A stretch of 62,495 nucleotides of DNA from NCBI GenBank assembly GCA_015231405.1, contig JADGBR010000018.1:1-62495 (forward strand), read 5' to 3'. Below, piece after piece: positions 32,914-41,907 of the stretch (positions are counted from its first letter, which is position 1; every line of letters starts with the position of its first letter). The DNA comes from Candidatus Omnitrophota bacterium (GTDB lineage Bacteria > Omnitrophota > Gorgyraeia > Tantalellales > Tantalellaceae). The notes beneath the pieces were generated by a model, which saw only the letters and a list, made by a program, of their open reading frames with translations, was not told the DNA's origin and searched no databases. A program made the position numbers and the translations under genes.

Positions 32914-34100
32914 TTTCTCACCTCCACGGCGAGCCGTCCGGGAAGTTCGGGCTTCCACCCCTCCTTAGAAAGCCGGGAAAGCAGTTTACCGTATACCCTC
33001 ATCATCTTTTTAGTCCCGAGATAATTCGGCTCGGGATGGGTGTTGACCAGAAGCATGCCTTTCACGTTCCTGACGAGGTCTATCTTCGGAGCCCAATACG
33101 CGATAAGGTCCTCCGGGCGTATCCCGTAATAAAGCGGGACCTCGAACGGCAAAGTGCACGGAAGCTCTATGAGCCCGGAGTCAAGGATTAACGGACGCAT
33201 GAACCCAACACCGCCATTCCCTGAAAGGCTCATAAGGTCCAGGTCCAGGCAGCTCGAATCATATACAAAGAACTCCGATAACACCTTGAACATCCTCGTT
33301 GTCCTATTCCAGGCGGGAGACCTATAACCTGTAACGGAAAATTCACGGATGAACGGCGCTATGGACCTGAACTGTGACCGCATTTCGTCCTCGGCTAAAA
33401 AAGCTTCCCTGTTATTATGCCAGATCCCGTGCAGGCCTATCTCATGGCCCGTCTCCGCTATCGCGGCAATTTTTTTCATGTCGATGGCGTCCCTTTTGGG
33501 AATGATGTTCCATGACGACTTGAAACCGTATGTCTCCTCTATCCCGGCTATCTCCTGAACACGAAGAAGTCCGCCCGCGCTTTCGACGTCATGCGTCAGG
33601 ACAAGGGAAGGCATTGCCCCGTTCGTCGGGCTATCGTTCCCGAAAAGAGAGAAAAGGATCTCGCACCCGGCGTTGAACATAGAGAACGGAAAACTTTTCT
33701 TGCCGGCTTTGAAATATTCCCTTATTTTTATCCGCGAGGAGATCACGAAATACCGCATTATTTCCGGGATTAGATGATAATTGAACGGGAGCGCCGACAT
33801 GAGGGGCCTTTTATGCTCTTCCCTGTAGCTCTCAGATATCATGGCTTCTCGGAAGGCGCCATAATTCAGGGAGCTTTCACGCTCGCCACGTGCGTTCAGC
33901 CATACCAACGCAGACAGAACGCCTGAGACGATATCTCGTTGATACAACACAACTTTCTCTTTTGCCGGCGCGGCCATCGGCACTTTAAAAAGAACACCGT
34001 CCGATAAGGGGATGACCGCATCCAACCCCTCGGGCCAGTAACCTCCTCTCGGAAAGAGAGCGCCTTTCTCTAATTTGAAAAGAACCCATGTCATCTTCAT
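32877..34100 (-). CDS. NodB-type polysaccharide deacetylase (possible ArnD role)
   Basis: 407 residues from an ATG at 34100 that shares a base with the stop of the GT2 gene (TGATG). Residues 1-165 are an unassigned N-terminal region. The deacetylase part starts SLVLTHDVES (His-Asp at about 170-171) and carries TGHEIGLHGIWHNN with metal-type histidines near 219, 224 and 228, then GYRSPAW. The canonical TFDD motif is replaced by THDVE. It would remove an N-acetyl or N-formyl group. Next to an ArnC-like transferase and a formyltransferase, an ArnD-like deformylase is a reasonable inference, though it is longer than ArnD. Confidence 0.82.
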   Translation of the reverse strand: MKMTWVLFKLEKGALFPRGGYWPEGLDAVIPLSDGVLFKVPMAAPAKEKVVLYQRDIVSGVLSALVWLNARGERESSLNYGAFREAMISESYREEHKRPLMSALPFNYHLIPEIMRYFVISSRIKIREYFKAGKKSFPFSMFNAGCEILFSLFGNDSPTNGAMPSLVLTHDVESAGGLLRVQEIAGIEETYGFKSSWNIIPKRDAIDMKKIAAIAETGHEIGLHGIWHNNREAFLAEDEMRSQFRSIAPFIREFSVTGYRSPAWNRTTRMFKVLSEFFVYDSSCLDLDLMSLSGNGGVGFMRPLILDSGLIELPCTLPFEVPLYYGIRPEDLIAYWAPKIDLVRNVKGMLLVNTHPEPNYLGTKKMMRVYGKLLSRLSKEGWKPELPGRLAVEVRKCAQISTTSLPR

Positions 34101-35053
34101 CACCCGGCCATTCTTTTCTTTCCCGCCCCGCCGGTCTCTTTTTCTATGAAATAAAGCGGCCTTTTCCTGGACTCATCCAAATTTCTCCATATATATTCGC
34201 CTGCCACGCCTATCATCCCCATCTGGATACCGCTCAGCACGACACTGGCGGCCAGGACCATCTCCCATCCCGGAACAAGGTCCCCGCCGAACTTTTTAAC
34301 GGCAAGCAAAACCCCGTAAGAGCCTCCCGAAAGTACCATGAAAAAACCGAATATCATCATAACGAATAAGGGCAATTCCGAAAAAGCGAAGATCCAGTCC
34401 TTAGCCAGACTCAGACGGCTCTTAAAACTCCATTTAGATTTTCCCGCCTTACGATAGCGCCGTTCGTATTCGACAAGATCCTGATCGAACCCTATCCAGG
34501 CTATGAGGCCGAAGATAGACGTGTTCTTTTCCCTGCACTGTCCCATCGCGTCCACGGCTTTCCGGTCCAAAAGGAAAAAATCCGCCCTTGATAGGTCTAT
34601 CCCTCTATATTCCGTTCCGGTCATCCACGACAGCACGGCGTAAAATACCTGGGCCGTTTTGCGAATATGCCAGGTATCCGTGGCCCGGTCCTTTCTTAAG
34701 CCCCAGACCACTCCCGCCCCTTTCTCCCACTTATCCAGCATCTCGTTAAGGCATGAAGGATTTTCCTGCCCGTCAGCCGACATGCATAAGACCGCGTCCC
34801 CGGAGGAGTTCCCCAGACCGGCCCTGATAGCTATATGGCTTCCGCCTCGTCTGGAAAGCCGCACGCAACGGACATTATTCCCGGACATTTCTTTAACGAT
34901 ATCAAAAGTCCCGTCCGAGGAGTGGTCATCCGCGATAATTATCTCGTAATCCGTGACTTTCTTCGTTCGGACGATGATATCCCGTATTTCCTGAACGGTC
35001 CCCGGGATATTTTCCGCCTCATTGTACGCCGGCATAACTATGGACAATTTCAT
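34100..35053 (-). CDS. GT2 glycosyltransferase of the ArnC/DPM1 type
   Basis: 317 residues from the ATG at 35053, preceded by AAAGGAGAA. The N-terminus MKLSIVMPAYNEAENI, then DYEIIIADDHSSDGT and VLCMSADGQENPSCL, mark the DPM1-like GT-A fold. Two C-terminal membrane helices (about 230-252 and 268-290) and the short tail match ArnC-type enzymes, which transfer a sugar from a nucleotide to undecaprenyl phosphate. The usual DxD is read here as SADGQ. Length is close to ArnC. It overlaps the deacetylase gene and follows the formyltransferase gene by 22 bases. Confidence 0.85.
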   Translation of the reverse strand: MKLSIVMPAYNEAENIPGTVQEIRDIIVRTKKVTDYEIIIADDHSSDGTFDIVKEMSGNNVRCVRLSRRGGSHIAIRAGLGNSSGDAVLCMSADGQENPSCLNEMLDKWEKGAGVVWGLRKDRATDTWHIRKTAQVFYAVLSWMTGTEYRGIDLSRADFFLLDRKAVDAMGQCREKNTSIFGLIAWIGFDQDLVEYERRYRKAGKSKWSFKSRLSLAKDWIFAFSELPLFVMMIFGFFMVLSGGSYGVLLAVKKFGGDLVPGWEMVLAASVVLSGIQMGMIGVAGEYIWRNLDESRKRPLYFIEKETGGAGKKRMAG

Positions 35054-35075
35054 TCTATGTTCTCCTTTACCCGGG

Positions 35076-36008
35076 CTATCCGCCAAGGGTATCTTTTATA
35101 GATAAAAAATACCTTTTAAGGTCTATCCTGCGGCCGGATGGATCGCTTATTCCCGAAAGCAATACCTGCCCTTTCCCGCACAGCACCAAAATGCCTTTAT
35201 CCGTTATGGAAATTATCCGTCCCGGGATGTTACCGGAATAATTAAACTGCCGGGCCGGAAATGACGCTTCTTCTATGTATAACTTTTCACCGGAAAATAC
35301 TGTCCAGGCGCATGGATAGGGAGGAGCGAGAGCCCTTATCAGATCAAAAACTTTTTTGGCGCTTCTCGTCCAGTCTACCTTCCCATCCTCCGGAGTTCTT
35401 TTGCAGGTATACGTAGCCTTTTTCTCGTCTTGCTTTTTCCATTTTATATTTCCGGATCCGATAGCCTCGAGGAAAAGAAAATACAGGTCTATCGTCGCTC
35501 CGATTATTCCGCGATATACGTCTTCCGCGGTACAGTTCTGCGCTATCTTCACCTTTTTTTGCCGAAAAATGTCCCCACCGTCGACGGGGCCGTCGCTTAT
35601 CTTAAAAAGAGTCACTCCCGTGACCTTTTCCCCGTTAATTATCGCCCAGTTCAGCGGAGAGAAGCCCCGGTACTTGGGCAGCAATGAATCATGCGCGGCT
35701 AAACACCCTAGAGGGACCTTTGTGTAAACTTCCGCGGGTATGATCGTCCGCCATCCGCAAACAAAGACAACATCGGGCTTTAATTTGGATATCGCCGGGA
35801 TATCCTCTAAGGATATCTTTCGCGCTAGCTTGAAACGTATCGAGCGTTCCCCGCATAGAGCCATTATATCCCGCGAGGCTTTATTTTTTTCATGCCCGTC
35901 CTCTTTAAGGATGAACGCGAACGCCACATTTTGCCCGTCTTCCGTAAGCGCTTTGAGAAGTTCATATCCGCGCGGGGTGCCTCCTATGAACAGAATTTTC
36001 GCTTTCAT
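35076..36008 (-). CDS. Formyltransferase of the Fmt/ArnA N-terminal type, probable sugar N-formyltransferase
   Basis: 310 residues. The formyl_transf_N fold is shown by ILFIGGTPRGYELLKAL, the catalytic-loop motif HDSLLPKYRGFSPLNWAIINGE and PVDGGDI, with Asp143 in the position of the catalytic aspartate. A C-terminal oligonucleotide/sugar-binding-like region follows. In ArnA and Fmt the loop begins N-x-H; here it is Ala104-Ala105-His106, so the conserved Asn is missing while His is kept. Lying three bases from a DegT aminotransferase gene, it probably formylates the amino group that enzyme installs. Confidence 0.85.
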   Translation of the reverse strand: MKAKILFIGGTPRGYELLKALTEDGQNVAFAFILKEDGHEKNKASRDIMALCGERSIRFKLARKISLEDIPAISKLKPDVVFVCGWRTIIPAEVYTKVPLGCLAAHDSLLPKYRGFSPLNWAIINGEKVTGVTLFKISDGPVDGGDIFRQKKVKIAQNCTAEDVYRGIIGATIDLYFLFLEAIGSGNIKWKKQDEKKATYTCKRTPEDGKVDWTRSAKKVFDLIRALAPPYPCAWTVFSGEKLYIEEASFPARQFNYSGNIPGRIISITDKGILVLCGKGQVLLSGISDPSGRRIDLKRYFLSIKDTLGG

Positions 36009-36011
36009 ATC

Positions 36012-37187
36012 TCACATCCCCTTAAGAATATCCGCGACTGACATTAAGTCCTTATCGGTGAGCTCGTGGAATATGGGCAAAAGAATGACCGAATTCTTTG
36101 CCTCTTCGGAATTTACAAGCACCGTCCCATCCCGGTACGGGATCTCCTCGTGTGCGTTCATTATCCCTCGCCGGGTCGAGACGCCCCTGTCCAGCAATAT
36201 CTGCATTATCTTGTCCCGCGTAGCGGGCGCGCCCTTGAGCACGCGTACGGGATAGCTCTGCCAATTTGTTTCCCGACCGGCGGGTTCTTTTTCCGTCCCA
36301 AGCCACGATATTTTGCCGAGCAGCTCCGAATAGAGAGCCCCTATCTCTCTTCTTCTCCGTATGATCCGCGGCATTTTCCTCAATTGCTCGATCCCTATAG
36401 CGGCTTGTATATCGGTCATCCTGTAGTTGTATCCGGTTTCAAGATACTCCTCGAAAACGACCTTCTTGGAACCGTGCCTGGCAAGATCGGATACGCTCAT
36501 CCCGTGCTGTCTAAGAAGTCTCATCCTTCTATCGCGCTCGGCATCACCGGTCGTTATCATCCCGCCCTCGCCCGTAGTTATCACCTTTCTGGGGTGAAAG
36601 CTGAAACAGGCTATATCCCCGTGCGGCTTACCTATCATGTCCCAGGATGCGCCATTATCCAACGATATCCTGCTCCCTATTGCACAGGCCGCGTCCTCGA
36701 CGACCGGTATCCTGTATTTTTCAGTCACCCTCAATATCGCCGACATATCGCACGGCATACCCATCTGATGTACTAATAGTACCGCCGCGACGCGGCCTTT
36801 TTTATGGAAAAATTCGCCGCCCTTCTTTGCGCATTCGTTTTCCAGACAGGCCTGTAACGCTTCGGCCGTCATGTTATAAGTCCCCGGGTCTATGTCGATA
36901 AATACCGGCTCAGCCCCGGCGTGCCTCACGCTGCTAGCCGTCGCTATGAACGAATGGCTGACCGTGATAACGACATCTCCCCCGCCGACCCCTACCGCAA
37001 TTAGGGCGAGGTGTAAAGCAGTCGTGCAGTTCGAGACAGCGACCGCGTATTTGGATCCGACATATGCCGCGAATTCGGACTCAAACTCCAGCACTTTAGG
37101 CCCCCCAGCTACCCATCCCGAAGAAATAGCCGCGGCGGCAGCTTCGGCCTCTTTCCCGTCCATAAATGGTTTTGCTATGGGTATCAT
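36012..37187 (-). CDS. DegT/DnrJ/EryC1/StrS-family PLP sugar aminotransferase
   Basis: 391 residues. The PLP lysine is Lys201 in SFHPRKVITTGEGG, Asp165 (VVEDAACAIG) contacts the pyridine nitrogen, and the N-terminal region SNCTTALHLAL binds phosphate. These enzymes convert a keto sugar nucleotide into an amino sugar; ArnB and PseC belong to the family. With the formyltransferase immediately downstream, the product is likely a formamido sugar. It follows the radical SAM gene after 38 bases. Confidence 0.92.
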   Translation of the reverse strand: MIPIAKPFMDGKEAEAAAAAISSGWVAGGPKVLEFESEFAAYVGSKYAVAVSNCTTALHLALIAVGVGGGDVVITVSHSFIATASSVRHAGAEPVFIDIDPGTYNMTAEALQACLENECAKKGGEFFHKKGRVAAVLLVHQMGMPCDMSAILRVTEKYRIPVVEDAACAIGSRISLDNGASWDMIGKPHGDIACFSFHPRKVITTGEGGMITTGDAERDRRMRLLRQHGMSVSDLARHGSKKVVFEEYLETGYNYRMTDIQAAIGIEQLRKMPRIIRRRREIGALYSELLGKISWLGTEKEPAGRETNWQSYPVRVLKGAPATRDKIMQILLDRGVSTRRGIMNAHEEIPYRDGTVLVNSEEAKNSVILLPIFHELTDKDLMSVADILKGM

Positions 37188-37225
37188 CTATTATTCTCCC
37201 TTCCGGGCCTTTGCGTCGTCACGCG

Positions 37226-38809
37226 TCATCCGTCCGAATTCTTCCTCGCTGGAGTTAAATGCCTTAAAAATGGAAGAACGTGATATACCGAAATAACTAT
37301 ATCCAATGTCCTATACAAGAACCTTCCGCTTTTTATCGGGTTATGCCCATGAGCCCTCGAGATCATCCTGAGAAAAGTGAATAAATTCAGGAATGATCCC
37401 GCGAAGACCACAAACGGGAATAATGCGCGGACCATCCTCGTCTTTTCCCGCCTGACAAGAAAATATATGAACCCCTTAGGGAAATGAGGCGCGACGAATA
37501 TGACGTTATTCAGATAACTTTTTTCGTCGTTCTTTTCCACGTAAGCCTGGGTCCTGACGGTGTCGCTTTCACCAATTATCCCGTCATGCAACGCTCTTAC
37601 CGTCATTTCTGTGCCGGGGTAGAACGTGAACCCGTAAAGCTCAAGTAAATACGGCTTTTTTATACTCGCAAGCAATCTCACGGATTCAAGTATATCCTCT
37701 TTTTTTTCGTAAGGGTTGTTCAGCATTACGTCGATAACGGGTATGATTTTTCTGGCGTTGAAAGCCGCGATAGAATCCGCGAACACTTCCGTCTTTATGG
37801 GCCTTGAGTATATCTCCTTTAATACCCTGAAGCTCCCTGATTGCAGCCCTATCCCCGCGCTGATTATATCCAGGCCTGACAGAGTGCCGAGTTTTTCCGT
37901 TACAAAGCTCCCGGGAATGGTGCGGAACATGAGAGGCAATTTTATCTCGGCTTTATATTTCAGGGCGAACTCCTCGAGCCATGCGCGAGGGCGCGATAAA
38001 AAAGTATCGTCGTGAAAATTGATGAAACTTATGGTAGGTCTCGCGCGGACCGCACCGCGGAGTTCGGCCATGACATGATCGACGCTCCGGACCCTGACCT
38101 TCTTCCACTTGCTCCCGTAAAGACCCTGAAAAATATTATCGGCGCAATAAGAACAATTCAGGGGGCATCCTCTTGAGGTCGTGATATCGTAACTGTTCCC
38201 GTTGTAACGGTGGTATTTACCCAGCATATTCACCGAAAGCGGTCTTATTTTGCCACCGGCGAACACGTAAGCTGGCTCATCCAGGACAGGCAGGACCTCC
38301 AGCATGTCAAGATCATCCAGGAACGGCAGCTCTCTGGCGTCACCTCTTCTTAATGAGGCTTGTGTAAAAATCCCCGGGACATCGATCCTTTCCAGGTCTT
38401 TTCGCTCCGAAAATTCATCCAGGAACTTGTTAAACGATATTTCCCCTTCACCGACGCATACCGCGTCGAGATACTCGAGCGAATCCTCCGGATACGCGGT
38501 GACATGAATACCGCCTCCTACCGTAACGACGCTCGCGTGATATTCCTTTATGTGTTTCGCCATTTTTCTGACGATCGGGTTCTGATATGACATAAAACTT
38601 ATCCCGACGATATCGACGGATTTTCCCTTCAGAAATCTGTCAGCTTCCTCCTGGAACACAGTGTAAGCGGCGTCATCGACAATGCCGTCCTTCAGGTTGG
38701 GATATAAGAGAAAAGGATTGTGCCCGGCCTTACGCACGGAATGAAAAATATACCTTATCCCGAAAGTGCAAAGGTTTTCCTGAAGCGATATGAGTAGAAC
38801 GTTCAACAT
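37226..38809 (-). CDS. Radical SAM protein with N-terminal cobalamin-binding-type domain
   Basis: 527 residues. The N-terminal domain has VVTVGGGIHVTAYPEDS and CVGEGEISF. The cluster motif is Cys215, Cys219 and Cys222 (CPLNCSYC). GIGLQSGSFRVLKEIY stands where other members have G-x-ES-G, and MLNNPYEKKED follows. The C-terminus holds two hydrophobic stretches. It lies between an SDR and an aminotransferase gene, so a nucleotide sugar or carrier-linked sugar is a plausible substrate. It overlaps the SDR gene by seven bases. Confidence 0.88.
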   Translation of the reverse strand: MLNVLLISLQENLCTFGIRYIFHSVRKAGHNPFLLYPNLKDGIVDDAAYTVFQEEADRFLKGKSVDIVGISFMSYQNPIVRKMAKHIKEYHASVVTVGGGIHVTAYPEDSLEYLDAVCVGEGEISFNKFLDEFSERKDLERIDVPGIFTQASLRRGDARELPFLDDLDMLEVLPVLDEPAYVFAGGKIRPLSVNMLGKYHRYNGNSYDITTSRGCPLNCSYCADNIFQGLYGSKWKKVRVRSVDHVMAELRGAVRARPTISFINFHDDTFLSRPRAWLEEFALKYKAEIKLPLMFRTIPGSFVTEKLGTLSGLDIISAGIGLQSGSFRVLKEIYSRPIKTEVFADSIAAFNARKIIPVIDVMLNNPYEKKEDILESVRLLASIKKPYLLELYGFTFYPGTEMTVRALHDGIIGESDTVRTQAYVEKNDEKSYLNNVIFVAPHFPKGFIYFLVRREKTRMVRALFPFVVFAGSFLNLFTFLRMISRAHGHNPIKSGRFLYRTLDIVISVYHVLPFLRHLTPARKNSDG

Positions 38810-39792
38810 GTTCCCGGCAACCCCTCATTGCTTTTTAGCCACTCCACCAGTCTCTCCAGCCCTTTTTCTAAAGAGACTTCAACCTTGAAACCCAGTATCT
38901 CGCGCGCCTTAACGACATCGGCCAGCCTTCTTCTGACTTCGACCTTGCCTCGGTAGGGCGGAACGGGAATATATGCCGGAGAGGTCGATCCTTTGCCCAT
39001 CACTTTCATCATTGTCCCGCACAAATCCTCAAGCGACGTTTCCCTCCCGCCGGCGATGTTAAAGGCCTCGTCGGTTACATCGGACTTTAAAGCCACCACG
39101 GCGGCTCGCGCTATATCCTCGACATATATGAAATCCATCGTCTGTTTCCCGTCGCCGTAGATGAGGGGCTGTTTACCCTCCTTAAGCATGTGATACCATT
39201 TTATAAGCACTTCGGTGTATTTGCCGAATATGTCCATCCGCGGCCCGTATACGTTAAAGAATCTGAGCGCGACGTACTCCAGGCCGTACATCTCTCTGAA
39301 CGAACGGAGCATGAGCTCATTCGACGCTTTGGCCGCGCCGTAGAGAGTAAAATTATTATACGGATGGTGATCTTCTCTCGTCGGGAAAATATCGGCCATG
39401 CCATATATCGACGCTGAGGACGCCGCGACGATTTTCTTAACGGAATGCTTAACGCACGCTTCCAGGACGTTAAATGTCCCTTCATACATGACACCGAAAG
39501 CCTCCCTGGGTTCCTGGCTGCAATGCGTTATCCTGAGCGCCGCCATATGGAAACAGTACTCGGCGCCTTTAACGCAATCCGACAAAAGACCGAGATCGCG
39601 TATGTCGCCCTTTACAAGTGCCGCCTTCCCGGTCCTCAAAGCGCCTTCGATATTCCGCTCTGACCCCCGGATAAGGTTATCAAGGATAATGACCTTTCCC
39701 GCGCCTTCTTCGATCAGCCGGTCGACGATAAAAGACCCGATAAAACCGGCGCCTCCTGTTACGAGTATTCGTTTGCCAAATAGATCATTCAT
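38803..39792 (-). CDS. NAD-dependent epimerase/dehydratase (extended SDR)
   Basis: 329 residues from the ATG at 39792, preceded by GGGAGAG. The N-terminal glycine motif is TGGAGFIG, the catalytic pair is Tyr151 and Lys155 (LYGAAK), and the substrate-side motif is RFFNVYGPR. It acts on a UDP- or GDP-sugar and resembles GalE/WbpP-type epimerases, but decarboxylase or dehydratase activity cannot be excluded. In the Arn-like interpretation it would supply the keto sugar for the aminotransferase, the role of the C-terminal half of ArnA. Confidence 0.9.
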   Translation of the reverse strand: MNDLFGKRILVTGGAGFIGSFIVDRLIEEGAGKVIILDNLIRGSERNIEGALRTGKAALVKGDIRDLGLLSDCVKGAEYCFHMAALRITHCSQEPREAFGVMYEGTFNVLEACVKHSVKKIVAASSASIYGMADIFPTREDHHPYNNFTLYGAAKASNELMLRSFREMYGLEYVALRFFNVYGPRMDIFGKYTEVLIKWYHMLKEGKQPLIYGDGKQTMDFIYVEDIARAAVVALKSDVTDEAFNIAGGRETSLEDLCGTMMKVMGKGSTSPAYIPVPPYRGKVEVRRRLADVVKAREILGFKVEVSLEKGLERLVEWLKSNEGLPGTC

Positions 39793-39840
39793 GCGCTCTC
39801 CCTGTCTCGCCCATGTCGTAGTACATGCCATCTTCTTTTA

Positions 39841-39892
39841 ACGTGGGACGCAGGACGTTGACGTACCACGTCCTACATCCTACGTCCTACGG
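39841..39892. repeat. Second inverted repeat of GTAGGACGT units
   Basis: The left part (ACGTGGGACGCAGGACG) and the right part (CCACGTCCTACATCCTACG) are imperfect reverse complements made of the same units as the repeat at 11667-11756. It fills most of the 109-base gap between the GT39-like gene and the SDR gene and could form a stable hairpin in their shared transcript. Confidence 0.7.
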
Positions 39893-39901
39893 AACATCGC
39901 C

Positions 39902-41770
39902 TCAGTGTTTAATCCTGTAAATAAGGAACCTATCCCCCTTCCTTCTCACATATCCGTAGTCCCTCGAATCAAATACCTTGACCAGCTCGCTTCTTCCCGC
40001 CGGCAGTACATCCTCAAGAGATATCCCATGGTCCTTTTCGTTGTAGTACACTATGTCCGGATCGTACTCATTTATAAGTTCGCGGAAATCCTCTTTTTCG
40101 GTCGGCGTATGATGCCTGACCGTCCTGACGTTATTATATCCGGGGGGGATATAAACGTCTATATAATGACTGGCCGCTATCTTCGCCCCGGACGGAACAT
40201 TGGTCTTGAACCATTTACCGATCTCGAACGCCGCGTCCTCACCCTGTTTGTACTGGCTTAGCCTGGCGCCCACCATAGCGTATGAATCGCCGGCGAGATG
40301 GGCGGCGAAACATATCGCTATAAGTCCGATCACGGCGTTCCTCGCGAATGTATTCCCGCTCAAAAGCCAGGCCATGATCATAGCGCCTTCGACGGCCAGG
40401 ATAGACGCGACGGTGTAGAACGGCAGCATGTGATGGTGCGCCATATGCAGCATCGAGAACATTATCGCGAAAGGCACGGCAAGAAAGGACGCCAGGACGT
40501 ACCGTTTATAAGCCGCGGTCCTGTCCGGGATAATCCCCTTCCTCCAAAGCGTTATTTCCGCCGAACAGTAGGTGATAAAAAGCAGCAAAATGATGGGCCC
40601 GAACGCCATTATCTGTCCGGCAACATTCCCGATGAACGCCTTTAAAAGTCCCTCCTCTGGAATAAGCCTTAAAGCCCCCTGGCCCAAAAGCACCCAGCAA
40701 AGAGGCACATAGACCTGTATTATCTGTTTCGGAACGATAAGCCATCTGAACCCGAATACGGCGATACCGCCGATAAATAAGGCGCTGACCAGAAAAAAAT
40801 ATGAATTAACCTCGCTGATCCTGGCCATCAGTACCCTAACACTTTCTCTTTTGATCCGATTGAGAGACCATAATAAAGCCGAAACCGCCGTTAATAACAC
40901 CCCGGCGAACAGGATATATCTCATTAGAACGTTATTCCGGAGCGTTCCCATTACTCCGAATTCCGCGCACCATGTCATACCGGTCGATTTACGCACGTAG
41001 AACGCCATGCTCCCCGCTAACGCCGCAAGAACAATGCCTCCGATAATGGCAGGCAGTAAGAAAGCCTGTTTTATCTCTCGGTAAATAAATACTTTCCCTA
41101 AGCGCCCGGATCCGTTTCGCGCGAACAGCCTTTTCGACAGGTATATCGAGCTGACAGCCGGGACGATCAGAAAAACGCCCAGAAAATATTTGATCACCGC
41201 CGCGGCCGAACCGCACCATACGGCCGTCAAAAGATCCCGGGTCGACGGTTTCCCGATCACCCGCAGGGCATAATCCAGGCCGATCATCTCGATAAGCAAA
41301 AAGAGCGGATCGGGCTTCAGGTTATTCAACAGATACGCGTAATCCGGCCTTGACGCTAAAAGCCCCACGCACAAAACCTGAGGCCACCCTGTCCTGAAAT
41401 GCCGCCCGACTAAATTCCATAACGCTACCAGAGCCCCGACCCATGACAAAAGATGCACCCATCGCAAAAAAAACACCAGCGTTCCCGGAGTGCATACAAA
41501 ATATTTTGACAGGAACATACGCCATATATCGGCGACATACATCCAGAACAGCCCGTAATCATAATCCCATTGGAAGGAGGCGCTCCTCTGGCCGGAATAA
41601 TATGACCATATGGTGTCCATGCTGCTGCCTTCGTCGGTATCCATGTACACGATCATATTGGGATCGCTAATATTATTCCCGATCGTCGGCAGGGCAAGCA
41701 AGACGCTTGCCAGGCAAATAGCGATCAAAACCCCCGCAGGCCATTTTTTACTGAAGATAATATACTTCAA
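39902..41770 (-). CDS. GT39-like membrane glycosyltransferase (ArnT/PMT type)
   Basis: 622 residues with about a dozen membrane helices and a periplasmic C-terminal region of some 110 residues. After the first helix comes a luminal loop with the acidic group MDTDEGSSMD (Asp44, Asp46, Glu47), placed as in protein O-mannosyltransferases and ArnT. NLKPDPLFLLIEMIGLDYALR resembles the third-helix region of GT39 enzymes. Such enzymes transfer a sugar from a polyprenyl phosphate to an acceptor outside the cytoplasmic membrane. Overall similarity is only topological plus these motifs, so the acceptor and donor are unknown. Confidence 0.72.
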   Translation of the reverse strand: MKYIIFSKKWPAGVLIAICLASVLLALPTIGNNISDPNMIVYMDTDEGSSMDTIWSYYSGQRSASFQWDYDYGLFWMYVADIWRMFLSKYFVCTPGTLVFFLRWVHLLSWVGALVALWNLVGRHFRTGWPQVLCVGLLASRPDYAYLLNNLKPDPLFLLIEMIGLDYALRVIGKPSTRDLLTAVWCGSAAAVIKYFLGVFLIVPAVSSIYLSKRLFARNGSGRLGKVFIYREIKQAFLLPAIIGGIVLAALAGSMAFYVRKSTGMTWCAEFGVMGTLRNNVLMRYILFAGVLLTAVSALLWSLNRIKRESVRVLMARISEVNSYFFLVSALFIGGIAVFGFRWLIVPKQIIQVYVPLCWVLLGQGALRLIPEEGLLKAFIGNVAGQIMAFGPIILLLFITYCSAEITLWRKGIIPDRTAAYKRYVLASFLAVPFAIMFSMLHMAHHHMLPFYTVASILAVEGAMIMAWLLSGNTFARNAVIGLIAICFAAHLAGDSYAMVGARLSQYKQGEDAAFEIGKWFKTNVPSGAKIAASHYIDVYIPPGYNNVRTVRHHTPTEKEDFRELINEYDPDIVYYNEKDHGISLEDVLPAGRSELVKVFDSRDYGYVRRKGDRFLIYRIKH

Positions 41771-41907
41771 AAAAGCTCCGGAAAATTATTACAGTATTTC
41801 TATAGCGCCAGGTTATTATATACTCTGAGTGCTTCTGTTGCACCTTATTTCATATTAACGGAATATTTACCTTTTAATTAACACACATCGTTGTTATATT
41901 ATCATCC

